DNA from: Neocallimastix lanati (nom. inval.)
Lineage: Eukaryota; Neocallimastigomycota; Neocallimastigomycetes; Neocallimastigales; Neocallimastigaceae
Direction of reading: 5' to 3'
DNA: 64,000 nt
NCBI GenBank assembly: GCA_016946835.1
Contig: JACVTC010000017.1
Span: forward strand, 600,001-664,000
A program made the position numbers and the translations under genes. Shown one piece after another: positions 26,770-40,786 of this stretch (the stretch's first letter is position 1; each line of letters starts with the position of its first letter). Below the pieces are notes generated by a model that was given only the letters and a program-made list of their open reading frames with translations, was not told where the DNA came from and searched no databases.

Positions 26770-28010
26770 ACAAGCGTAAACAAAAGCATATTCCAGAAAG
26801 AGACCATCGATTTCGGAGTATTAATTTTAAATGGATAATATAATAAAATATTTCATTGTTTCTGTTATTATGGATTAAAATATCTGTATCAGATACTAGA
26901 TCTTCCATAGATTTAACTAATTCTCTTTGTAAATAACTTAGTTAAGGATGTACTAAGAGAGGATGAAATAATACAAAATCTTCCAGATTTAGAATGGATA
27001 AGCAATTCCTTTGACGAAAGACCGCTTAAATAAGAGTTCTTAATATAACATTTAGGAAGAAGAGTTTGAACTTCAATATACATTAAAAAATTGAATTATA
27101 TTATCAATATTTCCTTTAGATCCACTATTAACGATATTAGTTAAATTATTATTTAAAGATTTGATTATATTTTCATAATAAATATTAGATTTTATATTCA
27201 TACTTCTTTCTGTGTGATTATTTTTAAGGTTATTTATGATGACTGAATCGATATTAGATGTGGGTATTGTATAGACTTCTCTTATTAATTGTTCAGTAAT
27301 AGTATCAATGAAATCCAATAATTTTTTTTGAAGGAATACAATCTGCTTTTGAAATCGAAATTAAATGAAGAAGATTATATTTCGTGTACAATTCTTTGGA
27401 CATCCAACATAAATTTCAAATAAAAGTTATTTCCATTATTATATTTAGCGTCAAGCAATTGAGATTGATTATTGCCATCAGTAACATCTAGTAGAATTCC
27501 TTCAGGAATTAATCCTTTATTTTCAAAATGGTAAATTTAAATTTCTTGGAAGTAGAGTAGAGATATTAAATGGGTAGATGGAATTTCTACAAAGTTTTCA
27601 TAACTTACAAAAGAATATTTATTCAAAGAGGGTTCTCCCTTTTGTAAATCAAAGTCTTATTGCGATCTTCAAAGCTTCATTTTAAATTTATAATATTTGC
27701 TAAAATCAGTTCATTCTCGTTTAGATATTTCCAGCTTTTTATAAAATTTCTATGATTATGTCGGAATTGACAATGGCATTATCTCTTGCTATATTATAGA
27801 TTCCTGTTAAGGTATCTTTATCATAAGTTGATTCGTTTTTTAAACGAACGAATATTATTAACAATGTTCATTTTTTTCTTTTAGTTTTTTTTTTTTTTTT
27901 TTTTTTTAGCTTCATCACCGGGAAGCCAATAGATGTTCATTTCATCACCATTAAAATCAACTTGAAATGTGCTAGCAATGAGAGGGTTGAGCTGAATGGT
28001 ACGATAATTA
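26770..28010 (-). pseudogene. Decayed RNA polymerase Rpb1/beta'-like subunit
   Basis: Reading the minus strand from 28010 downward, fragments in different frames appear in Rpb1 order. First is NPLIASTFQVDFNGDEMN (27945-28000 area), the active-site loop normally DFDGD. Next is a segment with GLIPEGILLDVTDG and FMLDVQRIVHEI (about 27535-27395). An 81-codon open piece (27318-27073) contains NSGSKGNIDNIIQ, the bridge-helix motif, and is followed by YIKNSYLSGLSSKEL, equivalent to the Rpb1 stretch NSYLxGLTPxEF. Stops and frameshifts separate the pieces, and one active-site Asp is Asn. The bridge-to-NSYL spacing is shorter than in cellular Rpb1, and the residues after the active-site loop differ, which hints at a viral or linear-plasmid polymerase; origin is inference. 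Confidence 0.75.
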
Positions 28011-28115
28011 CTTGTATTTATTTTATTAACTATTAATTATTTATATGTTAATAATAGAAATTCATCATATATACTTTTATATTATAATAATACTTTTATT
28101 TTTTTCCATTTAGTA

Positions 28116-28171
<56 letters not shown>

Positions 28172-28522
28172 TAATTGAACACAAATAAAATTGAAAATGA
28201 AATAAAATATAAAAAAAAATAAAAAATAAAAATAAAAAATAAATATTTAATATTATGATTATTTAATTATATTTATTTATTCATATAAAAAAATAAAAAT
28301 CAATAATAACTTAGTAATAAAAAATGAATATTAATAAATATATATTTATTTATTACTCAAAGATATTTCATATTCAAATCATATATGAAATTTGTAATTT
28401 TCCCAAAAATAATCCCTCATTTTTATACTACTAAAAATATGTATTAATAATATATATTATTAAATTCTATATAAAATCATCTTTTTTTTTTTTTTTTTTT
28501 TTTGTTGTTGTTATCAATATTA

Positions 28523-28558
<36 letters not shown>

Positions 28559-28629
28559 ATTTTCATTTTTTATTTTTTATTTTCATTTTTTATTTTTTAA
28601 TTTTCATTTTTTTTTTTTTTATTTTCATT
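28011..28629. other. Gene-free spacer
   Basis: Contains a 50-nt poly(A) run (about 28119-28169), TA-rich sequence and short TTTTTATTTTTCATT repeats leading into the tandem array that follows. No gene is seen. Confidence 0.7.
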
Positions 28630-29340
28630 TTTTATTTTTTATTTGTTTTTAATTTCAAAAATTGACATATATTTTATAATAATATTAATAATAATAAATA
28701 TTGTAATATTTGATAATAATTTAAAAAGCTTTTATTAATTTTACAATATTTTTTTTTTAATTAAATAAAATAGAATTGAAATAGATTTAATGCTTTCTAA
28801 TAATTCAGTTAAAATAAATTAATTTAATAGTAATATTATATATATATATTTTTTTTATTTTTATTTTTTATTTTTTATTTGTTTTTAATTTCAAAAATTG
28901 ACATATATTTTATAATAATATTAATAATAATAAATATTGTAATATTTGATAATAATTTAAAAAGCTTTTATTAATTTTACAATATTTTTTTTAATTAAAT
29001 AGAATAGAATTGAAATAGATTTAATGCTTTCTAATAATTCAGTTAAAATAAATTAATTTAATAGTAATATTATATATATTTTTTTTTTTATTTTTATTTT
29101 TTATTTTCATTTTTTATTTTTTATTTTTTTATTAGATTTTAATTTCAAAAATTGACATATATTTTATAATAATATTAATAATAATAAATATTGTAATATC
29201 AGATAATAATTTAAAAAGCTTTTATTAATTTTACAATATTTTTTTTTAATTAAATAGAATAGAATTGAAATAGATTTAATGCTTTCTAATAATTCAATTA
29301 AAATAAATTAGTTTAACAGTAATAATTTATATATATATAT
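28630..29340. repeat. Three tandem copies of a 236-254 bp unit
   Basis: The anchor AATTTCAAAAATTGACATAT occurs at 28651, 28887 and 29141. Each is followed by the same series: AATAAATATTGTAATAT, AAAAAGCTTTTATTAATTT, AATTGAAATAGATTTAATGC, TTTCTAATAATTCA. Copies 1 and 2 are nearly identical and copy 3 has a few changes. The unit encodes nothing visible. Confidence 0.92.
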
Positions 29341-29413
29341 ATATATATATATTTATTTTATTTCTATTTTTTACTTTAGCATCTTTAACATATAATATAT
29401 ATATATATATATA

Positions 29414-29696
29414 TTAGTACTGAAAGATGAAAGATATTTTTAATTTTAATCCATTATATATATATATATATATATTAGTACTGAAAGATGAAAGATATTT
29501 TTAATTTTAATCCATTATATATATATATATATATATTAGTACTGAAAGATGAAAGATATTTTTAATTTTAATCCATTATATATATATATATATATATTAG
29601 TACTGAAAGATGAAAGATATTTTTAATTTTAATCCATTATATATATATATATATATATTAGTACTGAAAGATGAAAGATATTTTTAATTTTAATCC

Positions 29697-29701
<5 letters not shown>
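29414..29701. repeat. Five exact 61-bp tandem repeats
   Basis: TTAGTACTGAAAGATGAAAG starts at 29414, 29475, 29536, 29597 and 29658, a constant spacing of 61. Each continues through ATATTTTTAATTTTAATCCA and a TA run. The non-TA part looks identical in all five, so the array is recent or homogenised. Confidence 0.95.
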
Positions 29702-29730
<29 letters not shown>

Positions 29731-30049
29731 AATATATATATTTAAATTTCTAATATTTAAATTTCTAATATTTAAAAATTTACTACTTATTATTATCTAT
29801 AGCTTATATTTAATGACTACGATTAATAATCGCCATGGATATATGACGTATGATGGCGATAATTTGATGCTAGTAATCATAATTGGTAATGATATCTATT
29901 TATTTTTAATTTAAAAATTACCTTTTCTTTGTTAATTTATATATATGTTTGTTTGCATATAAATATTTCAGTTATAATCCCATTTTTAAATTTATATATA
30001 TATGTATATATTCATAAATATTTAAAATATATATAGATATATTGCTAAT

Positions 30050-30091
<42 letters not shown>
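29702..30091. other. Spacer with an interrupted palindrome
   Basis: The 3' flank of the hydrolase gene. ATCGCCAT (29829-29836) and ATGGCGAT (29853-29860) form a stem, extended imperfectly outward by TGACTAC and GTAATCA. This foldback is the only GC-bearing patch here. A poly(T) run lies just before the hydrolase stop. Confidence 0.6.
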
Positions 30092-30096
<5 letters not shown>

Positions 30097-31024
30097 GTTC
30101 AACGATAGTTATGTTTTGATCTTGATAGAGTGTATTATTTAATAATTCAGGATAACTTCCTCTAAAGAATTGTCCTGCTTCTTCATCATTTTGTAAATAA
30201 TACATAAGCCATGCCGTTACATAGCCATCAGCATTATATAGCATTTGACTATGTTTGATATTTATTTTTCTAGCGAAAACTTTTGTTACGGAAATATCAT
30301 TATATATTTTCATTAATTCATCTAACGAATAATTTTCTTTCAGCGTTCCATAAAGCATCAAAATAGGTATTTTAATTTCTTTTGCACTTTTAAATAGAAT
30401 TTCTTCATTTACATTGGATAATTTTTCTAAGGAAATAGAAACAACACATTTAAAATATGATTTATATGTCGTATTAGAATTAATTGCATTAAAAACCCCT
30501 AAAGCCCCATTAGAATGACCAGTAATACCTATATTATTGATATCCACTTTTTTATAAAATTCACTATTTTCATCCTCATTTAATTTCATGAGATGATTTA
30601 TTCTTTTATCTACTGATAATCCTGAAGTACTATCTAACTCATTATATCCTAAAACAATAAATCCCCATGAAGCTAAATGTTTCAGTAAAGGTTTCAATTT
30701 ATTTACAAAAACCCCACCCCCATTTAAATACACCACAACTGGATAAGTTTTTGTATTATTAGGTAATTTCATTTCATCAGGATAAAAAAATAAAAATTCA
30801 CTATTTTTTCCAATTATTTTTAATGTATCATAGGAATCAGAGCTATAATTTCCATTTTTTAAATATTTTTCTTCAATATCACCTCCTGTTTCCACTTTAC
30901 TAGTATAATCACTTGGTATTAATGGTGCATATCCAATTACATAAATTAATATAGCTATTGTTGCTACAACCATACCAAAGACAAAGCAACAAATTACTAT
31001 AGAACATTTACTGACTTTATTCAT
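30092..31024 (-). CDS. Membrane-anchored alpha/beta hydrolase
   Basis: 310 residues in one exon. Residues about 8-34 form a single hydrophobic signal anchor, placing the enzyme domain in the lumen or outside. The hydrolase core shows an oxyanion-type NGGG (101-104), LASWGFIVLGYNE (118-129), the nucleophile elbow GHSNG with Ser171, GTLKE (226-230) where the acid is usually Asp, and a candidate His258 in KHSQML. The layout resembles dienelactone-hydrolase/chlorophyllase/polyester-hydrolase-like proteins; substrate unknown. If Glu230 is the acid, the triad is Ser-Glu-His. Lack of introns, beside genes with many, fits bacterial origin, which is common for gut-fungal hydrolases, but this is inference. 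Confidence 0.8.
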
Positions 31025-33479
<2,455 letters not shown>

Positions 33480-34120
33480 ACTATAATAGAGTAATAATGA
33501 TATAGACTTTGAATACATTTTTTAAAACCAAATTTGAACTTCTTGTATTTAATTGATCCTAGTTTAAGGTACATTATGAAGAACTGAACTAAAGATAAAT
33601 GAAACTAGGATAAGAATTTTCAAGTAGAAAGGTACATTCCTATTGGTCAAAAATCAAAAGAAAGAGTTAACCATCTATTTTATCTAAAATATTTTTTATA
33701 GAGAATTTTGAAGGGGCCAACAAAGCAATATCATCAGCAAATAGGTCACTACAAGACTTTTTTTCCTTCATTAATCCTAATTATATCTCGTTATACTTAT
33801 CAAATATTTCATTGATAATTATATTAAATAAAATTGGTGATAAAGGACACTATTAGTGAACACTACGATGTATTGGAAATTCTTATGAAAGTTTATCATT
33901 AAAGTTTGACCCAGCTTTCGAAGTAAGGTATAGATTAGTAATGAACTGAAGGCATTTACCACGAATATCGATGTTGTTAAGTTTAATAAGTGTATTATAA
34001 ATTGGAACTGAATCATAAATTTTTTTTTTATTTGAGGTTTAAAAAAAGCAAAAAAGGTAAACTGATTATTAAATTTCCTTCCTTAGCAAATTTTATAAAA
34101 GGAGACATACAAATAAATTG
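33480..34120 (-). pseudogene. Older decayed LINE reverse transcriptase copy
   Basis: On the minus strand, fragments parallel the intact reverse transcriptase next door: YDSVPIYNTLIKL against YDSVPIFNILTKL, IRGKCLQFI against VRGKCFDFL, then the CPLSPILFN motif and a LFADDIALLA catalytic motif. Stops and frameshifts separate them, for example a stop just before CPLSPILF. Its upstream end, CAAATAAATTGAT followed by poly(T), is almost the same as the break at 36330-36360 in the younger copy. It is the same family and clearly older. Confidence 0.85.
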
Positions 34121-36349
34121 ATTTTTTTTTTTTTTTTTTTTTTTTTTTATTTTTATTTTTTTTTTTTTTTATTTTTTTTTTTTTTTTTTAGACAGAGAAG
34201 AGAATACACTTCCAAAACTTTATTAATTTTATTATAAAAAAATACATGTAGGTGAAAAGTACATTTGAAATTAAAAATAAAAAAATTAAAAAATAAAAAA
34301 ATAAAAAGCTCGAAATTACTATGTATTTCGGCAAGTTGTACTATGCGGGAATTTTTCCCTTCCTATCAAATAAAAAAGAAATAAAACCTAGAAGTAACAT
34401 CTTTAAAATAGATAGTGTGGTGTCCACTAAACTCTCCCAGGATTCATCATTTATTGAACTACTAGGGAGAGATTCATCCTTCGTAGCAATAGATGACGAT
34501 CCTGTATTATCATTATGCCTTATCAGTACGACGTCGACGCTCTTGGATAAGTTTGGTATTTTGCAATACCTATCAAATAATAGCTCAAACGAACTACCAA
34601 TGATAGGTATTGCACTTGTTAAGAATTCCGCCAAGCCCACAATTTTTGGAACAGGTGACTCAGATGAACCTTTGAAAAGTAGTTCATTTAATTGTCTCTG
34701 TTCCCCACTATCGAAATGTAGCTCATTTAAAACTAAAGTCCCACCAAGAAGGAACAAGTATATATAATGATTGATATAATCTTCAAAATTAGAAATAGAG
34801 TCATAGGAAGAAAGAGGATTAAACGCTCTAATCTTCCTAAGGAATAAAACATAGAGATCATCGATGAAATTTAAAGAATTCCATCTAAAAGATGCAAGAG
34901 CATCGCATTTAAAAATCCAATGTTCAAAAGATTGTTTATCTTCGCCACAACAGGGGCAATACTTGGGACAATCTTCTGAAACTCTACCCATTCTAATAGC
35001 AATAGTAGTATTGTATTTATAACCACAGCGTAAACGTATAATCCACGAAAACCCTAAGTTGAATTGGGGATATTTTAAACTAAGCATAATTATAGCTTTA
35101 TTGTTTGAGAACTTATTACGATCGTAATTTTGACCTTTAATACCTTGAAATTTGGCAACTGATTTCCAGTAACGTTCTAAAATATCGTCATATTTTTCAC
35201 ATTTATATTTTTTGATTTTTTTATACAGTGTTCTAGATTCTTTAGTCCAGGAATAATGATGCATTTTGGGAATAGATTTAATAAGATCCTTTATAATACA
35301 GTTTGATTTACTCCATTTTGCAAATGATTTAATCTGTAAGGCTGCGCAGACACCAGCAATAGGAGGAATGCTTAGATCTCGAGATAAAGCATAAGTACTC
35401 ATAGTAGAATTATGTCTAATATAGTCATTGTCTTCTGAACTTGTTTTACCATTTTTAGAGAAGGAGCCGATACACCAAAATAGACCAGTATTAATTAATG
35501 TTTGAATTCTGGCCGTTCTGGATTTGTTTGAACCAAGTAAAGGAGAATAATAAATTACTTTACTAATAACAAAGGATTGAAGAACTTTTTTCTTGTATGC
35601 AATAGGGATAAGTTTAATTGAGAAGAAATGTGTAAATGAAAGAAGGGATTTTCTAACTTTAAAATGCATGTGAGATATAATGTGTTCTAGTAAGAGATCA
35701 TCAGAAAAAGGAATACCAAGATAAATATAACTAGAAACTTTAGGAATAGCATTCATTCCTAAATAGAAGGTTGGTTCACTATAGTTTGGAGGAGATTGGA
35801 AGTTCATTGGTTTTATAACCATAGTTGCACATTTTTCAATACCAAAAGTCATTTCATTTAAATTAGCCCATCTATGTACCTTTTTTAGTAATTTTTCTAA
35901 ATTTTTTGCACTTGAAGCAATGAGAACAACATCATCAGCAAAGAGTCCACCACAACACTTTTTTCTTCCAATATTAACACCATACTTTTCACAGTCATTT
36001 AATATATCATTGATGAATAAATTGAATAAAATTGGAGATAATGGACAACCTTGACGAACACCTCTTTTAATAGGAAATTCATTTGATAACATTGAAGCAA
36101 ATCGAGCACGAGCTTTAGATGAAGTATATAAATTACAAAGAAAATCAAAACATTTACCACGTACTCCATAATGATATAATTTAGTAAGAATGTTAAAAAT
36201 AGGAACTGAATCATAAGCTTTTTTAAGATCTAAAAAGGCTAAATATGTGAATTTTCCTTGAAATTTTCTTCTTTGGCATATTTCTCTAACGGAAATGAAT
36301 AAACTAATGCATTCTTCACGGTTGCGAAAGCACAAATAAATTGATACAT

Positions 36350-36403
<54 letters not shown>

Positions 36404-36627
36404 AACTTTTCCGATCTAATAATTCTATGAGAAAAAGGATCGTTAGAAATTCTTATTTATTGATAATTTTTAATGGAATTTGTAAACCAACAATGATTGA
36501 TTGAGTGAAATAAATAACATAGTAATTATTAACAATCTGAAAAAAATTCCCCATTCTTAGAAATAGTAACAACAGAAACAAAATTCCATTCATCAGAGAA
36601 GTCATCATCCCCAAATCTTACTAAATA

Positions 36628-36677
<50 letters not shown>

Positions 36678-37770
36678 ATTTTTGCACAATCTTTCACTAA
36701 AAGAACAGTAGAGTGAATTTCTGACATTGAATTTTTTTTTTTTTTGGTTAATATCCTATGATTCCTGAGGAGAAGAAGAATTGTTAATAATTCCTTCTCA
36801 ATAATTTTCATTAAGACTAGGTCCAGTTTTTATCAGAATCAAGTTCTTTATAGTGCTCTGTGAAAACGGTTGAATCGATCTTCTTGAAATACAAAAATAT
36901 TACCTGATTTATCTTTTATGTACACAGGTGATTGGGAAGGAGAGAAAGAAGATTTAGATATTTTTTTTTTTTTTTTTTTTTTTTTAATTCGGATCAATAA
37001 AGTTGAACGTCATTTTTAAAAGATACATTTGCCAATAGAATGAATCAAATTTTTTAAATCTAATTATCCTAATATTCCTCCTAATACTAATGATATATTC
37101 AGAAAGAATCCTGTATTCTTTGGAGATCACAGAATGCATGAAGATTAGATAAATCACTTCCAAAATTTAAAATTTCTAATCTTTTTATAAAATAAATGTT
37201 TTTCATAAAAAAATTTCTTATAATGTAGGCAAGTCAATGGAATGCTAAACCCTGTAGATATTTAAGAGCTCTTACTTAAATTTCATCATTTACGTCATTG
37301 GCAGTAACAAGAAGTTTCTTTACCATTACGTAAGAGTCCAGACTATCATTGTATACAAATTCGTCCAGTAAGACGTATGAACTTATCATGAGGAATTGTG
37401 AATATCAATATAAAGGAAACATATACCAGGAATTTTCATGATTTTCATATCTGTACATCTCTGTACTGTTCTATAATGATTAAGAAATGGAAAGGAATTA
37501 GAAAGAATTCAGTAATGAAGTATTATCGACTTCTTGAAAACACACACAATATAAAATAGGATTAAAAATTGAATTAAAATGAGAAAGTCCGTCACTTTTT
37601 TTCAAAGTTCTGACCATCAATATTTTATCTATTACAGAGGTTAAAATATTGAGTATTGGAGAAGGGATTAGCATAAAAAAAGACTACTAGAGATAAGAAT
37701 AATGGGTTTAGAATAATACCTGGTTCTAATTATAATTTATACTATTAAATATGCGAATCCTTGAAGTAAT
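34121..37770 (-). mobile_element. Non-LTR (LINE) retrotransposon
   Basis: Minus-strand element. From right to left: possible endonuclease debris (37770-36900, with a CVCFQEVD piece resembling the LQE motif), weak N-terminal reverse-transcriptase debris (36900-36394, including EWNFVSVVTISKNGE and PLKIINK), a poly(T) interruption (36351-36393), a long open reverse-transcriptase frame, then a 3' end rich in poly(A) on the minus strand (34190-34121). The 5' half is broken by stops; the 3' half is open. It abuts, and may be inserted into, the older copy at 33480-34120. Confidence 0.75.
34341..36335 (-). CDS. LINE reverse transcriptase ORF (5'-truncated)
   Basis: 664 codons are open. In order: FRNREECISL, LDLKKAYDSVP (motif A), RGVRQGCPLSPILFNLFIND (motif B), LFADDVVLIAS (catalytic FADD), MTFGIEKCATMV (motif D), YLGIPFSD, and a C-terminal CPCCGEDKQSFEHWIFKC zinc knuckle typical of non-LTR reverse transcriptases. 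It copies element RNA at a nicked target. The first codon given is TTG and is not a real start: the same frame continues upstream into a poly(A) tract (on the minus strand), and the first motifs of the domain are only found as broken pieces beyond it. The protein as it stands lacks its endonuclease and is unlikely to be autonomous. Confidence 0.85.
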   Translation of the reverse strand: MCFRNREECISLFISVREICQRRKFQGKFTYLAFLDLKKAYDSVPIFNILTKLYHYGVRGKCFDFLCNLYTSSKARARFASMLSNEFPIKRGVRQGCPLSPILFNLFINDILNDCEKYGVNIGRKKCCGGLFADDVVLIASSAKNLEKLLKKVHRWANLNEMTFGIEKCATMVIKPMNFQSPPNYSEPTFYLGMNAIPKVSSYIYLGIPFSDDLLLEHIISHMHFKVRKSLLSFTHFFSIKLIPIAYKKKVLQSFVISKVIYYSPLLGSNKSRTARIQTLINTGLFWCIGSFSKNGKTSSEDNDYIRHNSTMSTYALSRDLSIPPIAGVCAALQIKSFAKWSKSNCIIKDLIKSIPKMHHYSWTKESRTLYKKIKKYKCEKYDDILERYWKSVAKFQGIKGQNYDRNKFSNNKAIIMLSLKYPQFNLGFSWIIRLRCGYKYNTTIAIRMGRVSEDCPKYCPCCGEDKQSFEHWIFKCDALASFRWNSLNFIDDLYVLFLRKIRAFNPLSSYDSISNFEDYINHYIYLFLLGGTLVLNELHFDSGEQRQLNELLFKGSSESPVPKIVGLAEFLTSAIPIIGSSFELLFDRYCKIPNLSKSVDVVLIRHNDNTGSSSIATKDESLPSSSINDESWESLVDTTLSILKMLLLGFISFLFDRKGKIPA

Positions 37771-37977
37771 CTTCCAATTTATTTTTTTTTAGCAGTAAAT
37801 TAATATCAGCATAATCATATATATTAATATATTATTATTATTATTAGCATATTAAATTAACTTATGCAATATACTATTACTTCAGCATACTTTTATATAT
37901 AATCTGCATAGTTCTAATATTAATAATATTAGTTGCATAAATAGCTAATTAATTGCATAAAAGTATATTAAAAAATT

Positions 37978-38012
<35 letters not shown>

Positions 38013-38350
38013 ATGCTACATATAGCATTATGGTATTATACATGATTGATTCAAACATGAAGAACTTAGGGAATTCAGCCCCAGGCAGATGTGTAACGAC
38101 ATGGGGAGGAGCGATGCTGTACTAGTATGTCAGTATATCACACTTAACAATTATGGTCATAATGGGAGATGGGTACTCATTATGTGACATATAGAGATTA
38201 AAACATGAATGGAAAATCTTTTAATAAAGTATTTTTACAAAATAATAATAATTATAACTAAATATTAAATATTAAATTAAGGTTATTATATTTTATACAT
38301 ACACCTTTTAAATATGGTAATATAGTAATAATTTTTTTTTTTTTTTTTTT
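37771..38350. other. Spacer with a small GC-richer island
   Basis: 37990-38240 is richer in G and C than its surroundings and has a 31-codon plus-strand frame from 38030 containing NSAPGRCVTTWGGAML. I do not recognise it. The island is bounded on the left by a poly(A) run. The rest is AT-rich. Confidence 0.45.
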
Positions 38351-38421
38351 ACATCCGCAATTATTGCGCCCTTTAATCTTTATTTATTCATTTATTAATT
38401 GCATAAATATGTTTTATTTTT

Positions 38422-38460
<39 letters not shown>

Positions 38461-38661
38461 CAATTTATAAAAAAGACAAAAATATTATTTGACCTATTAG
38501 AACATAATAATATTAAAAATAGTATCGTGAAGTAAAAAGTAATATTCAAAAATAAAGGGCATAAATAAAAATCGGAAAAAAGTTTATATGCATCGAATCT
38601 CACCCTATATTACTTATTCCGGATTAAGGTTTGAATTGACTATCTAAAAGAAATTATGGTC
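38351..38661 (+). repeat. Dispersed repeat, copy A (about 310 bp)
   Basis: Starts with CATCCGCAATTATTG after a T-tract, contains TTATTTATTCATTTATTAATT, a poly(A) run, TTAGAACATAATAATATT, AAGTAATATTCAAAAA, and ends with GTTTGAATTGACTATCT and AGAAATTATG. The same blocks in the same order occur on the minus strand at 52210-52504. It encodes nothing, and terminal repeats are not obvious. Confidence 0.85.
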
Positions 38662-40752
38662 ATAGTAATATAAAGGAGGATTACATATATATATATAATT
38701 ATATATTATTAAATATAGAATAAATAAAAAAATTGAATAAAAAAATATGTTAATACATCAATATATAGGTAGAAGGTTAAAAGTATGTAATATTTATTAA
38801 ACTAATCACAATGTATATATATATATTCCGATTCTACTAATTCTAACACATATAAGTAAATTTCAAATATTAAAAAATAATAATTAGTAATCATTTAAAT
38901 TGAATTAAAGCAAAATTATTAATATATGAATCATCGGAAGAAAAAAATAAAATATTGGTTATAAATATATATATATGTATATCATAATAGAATGAATCAT
39001 TTATGTACTAATAAAAAATGATTAATTAAATCTAAGAAATGAACTTATCCATCGGAAGGAGTGTTCTAATTTTAATTCATAATATCCTTTAAAATAAAAA
39101 CTAAAATATAAAAAAAATAATAAACAAAAGAAAAATATTAACAATAATATTACATATATTAAAGTGACAATTTATCGTATATATATCTTCTATAAAATGG
39201 TTATTATAAGAAGATTCATATAAATTTTACAGAAGATATCTCTATAATTGTCATACATAAATTATAATAATATCATTCAGATTTAAATATCGGATATAAT
39301 ATACAACAATAATTATTATTCTTCTTCAAAGATAATTTAATTTATTATTATTTCGATTAATTAATAAATCATAAATTATTTCAATATTTAAATATAAAAA
39401 CAATTATAATTCAAATCAAACATAATAATTAATATTTCTTTATAGAATTATTTAACTATATACTATAAATTATTTCATTTATATATATATTATATATTTA
39501 ATCTTTTCACATATTAAACTTAATTTTTGTCATAATGTTTATTACACTTTTATAATTAATAAAATAAAATATGAATTAAATATTTTATTAATATATTGAT
39601 TTAATTAAATAATTTAAATTTTTACTTTTTCCATTATTATAGAAACTTTATTAAATTTCATTTATTAAAAAAAAAAAAAAAAAGGTTTAATAATTAAATC
39701 GATATATACACAATAAATTTATTTTATGGATAAAAAGACGACTTTCTTGGAGAGGAAAAAAAAAAAAAAAAAAAACTACACAATTTTCGGAGCTAATATT
39801 CACTTATTTTTATATATATATAATAGATTGGATGATATATATATAATAATTATTTTTATGATAATTAAATGCACTTATATCAATAAACACGAGATAAAAT
39901 GTACCTCCAGATTTATTATTTTTTTTTAATAATTTCTATAATTTAAAAAAATTCAATTATATATTGAAAAAAAATAAATTCTATATTTCAAATATTGAAT
40001 TGGTGTTTTTCCGGAAAAAAATTACTGTTTTTGATATCATTTATTTCCTTTTTTTTTTTTTTTTTTTTTTTAAGTTATTAATTTCACAAAATTTCATTAC
40101 TAATTCAAAATTTCTAAATTTCATTTTACTTTATATATATTCAAATATTATATTTATAAATGTAGAACTTTCATTTTTAGATTTTCAATTATTCCCAAGT
40201 ACACTTCCATTTATTATTTGTTATTTTTTTCTCTTTTTTTTTACTAAATTTATTGAAATTATTATTTATTTTTTAAATATTCCAATTATTATTTATTTTT
40301 TATATTATAATTTTCATTATTAATGATTTATTAGAGATAGAACTTTAAACTAAAAACTTTTATGAATTTTCATAGGGTAACTTACCACTATATATAGTAT
40401 TAGAAATTATAACTTTTTTATTTTTATTTATTGGTTTCTTCCTTTTTTTCGGCTATTTTTTACGATATATTGATTTTTTCATAAATATATTTTTAACCCA
40501 TAAAAACTTTATTATATAATATATATATAAATTTAAAGGTTAAATACACCTTTTTAATACAAAAATATTGATATATATATAATAAAATATATAAATAATA
40601 AATAATTATATATATAGGAAAAGAAAGGCGATACTAATAATAAATATTACAATTACTTTTTATTCTTTTACCTTTTTACTAAAAATGTTTTTTTATTTAA
40701 AATTTATTATTCTTAAAGTTTTTATCTATTAAATCTATTAATTATAATATTG

Positions 40753-40786
<34 letters not shown>

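Noticed and set aside
29414-29701. Regular array considered as CRISPR
   Set aside because: The whole 61-bp unit repeats with no variable spacers, and the context is eukaryotic.
34321-34767. 148-codon plus-strand frame opposite the LINE
   Set aside because: It is antisense to the clear reverse transcriptase frame and has no independent support.
39964-40323. 119-codon hydrophobic frame on the plus strand
   Set aside because: Phe/Ile/Tyr/Asn composition is what AT-rich DNA with T-tracts gives by chance. It includes a poly-Phe run from a homopolymer and shows no family motif.
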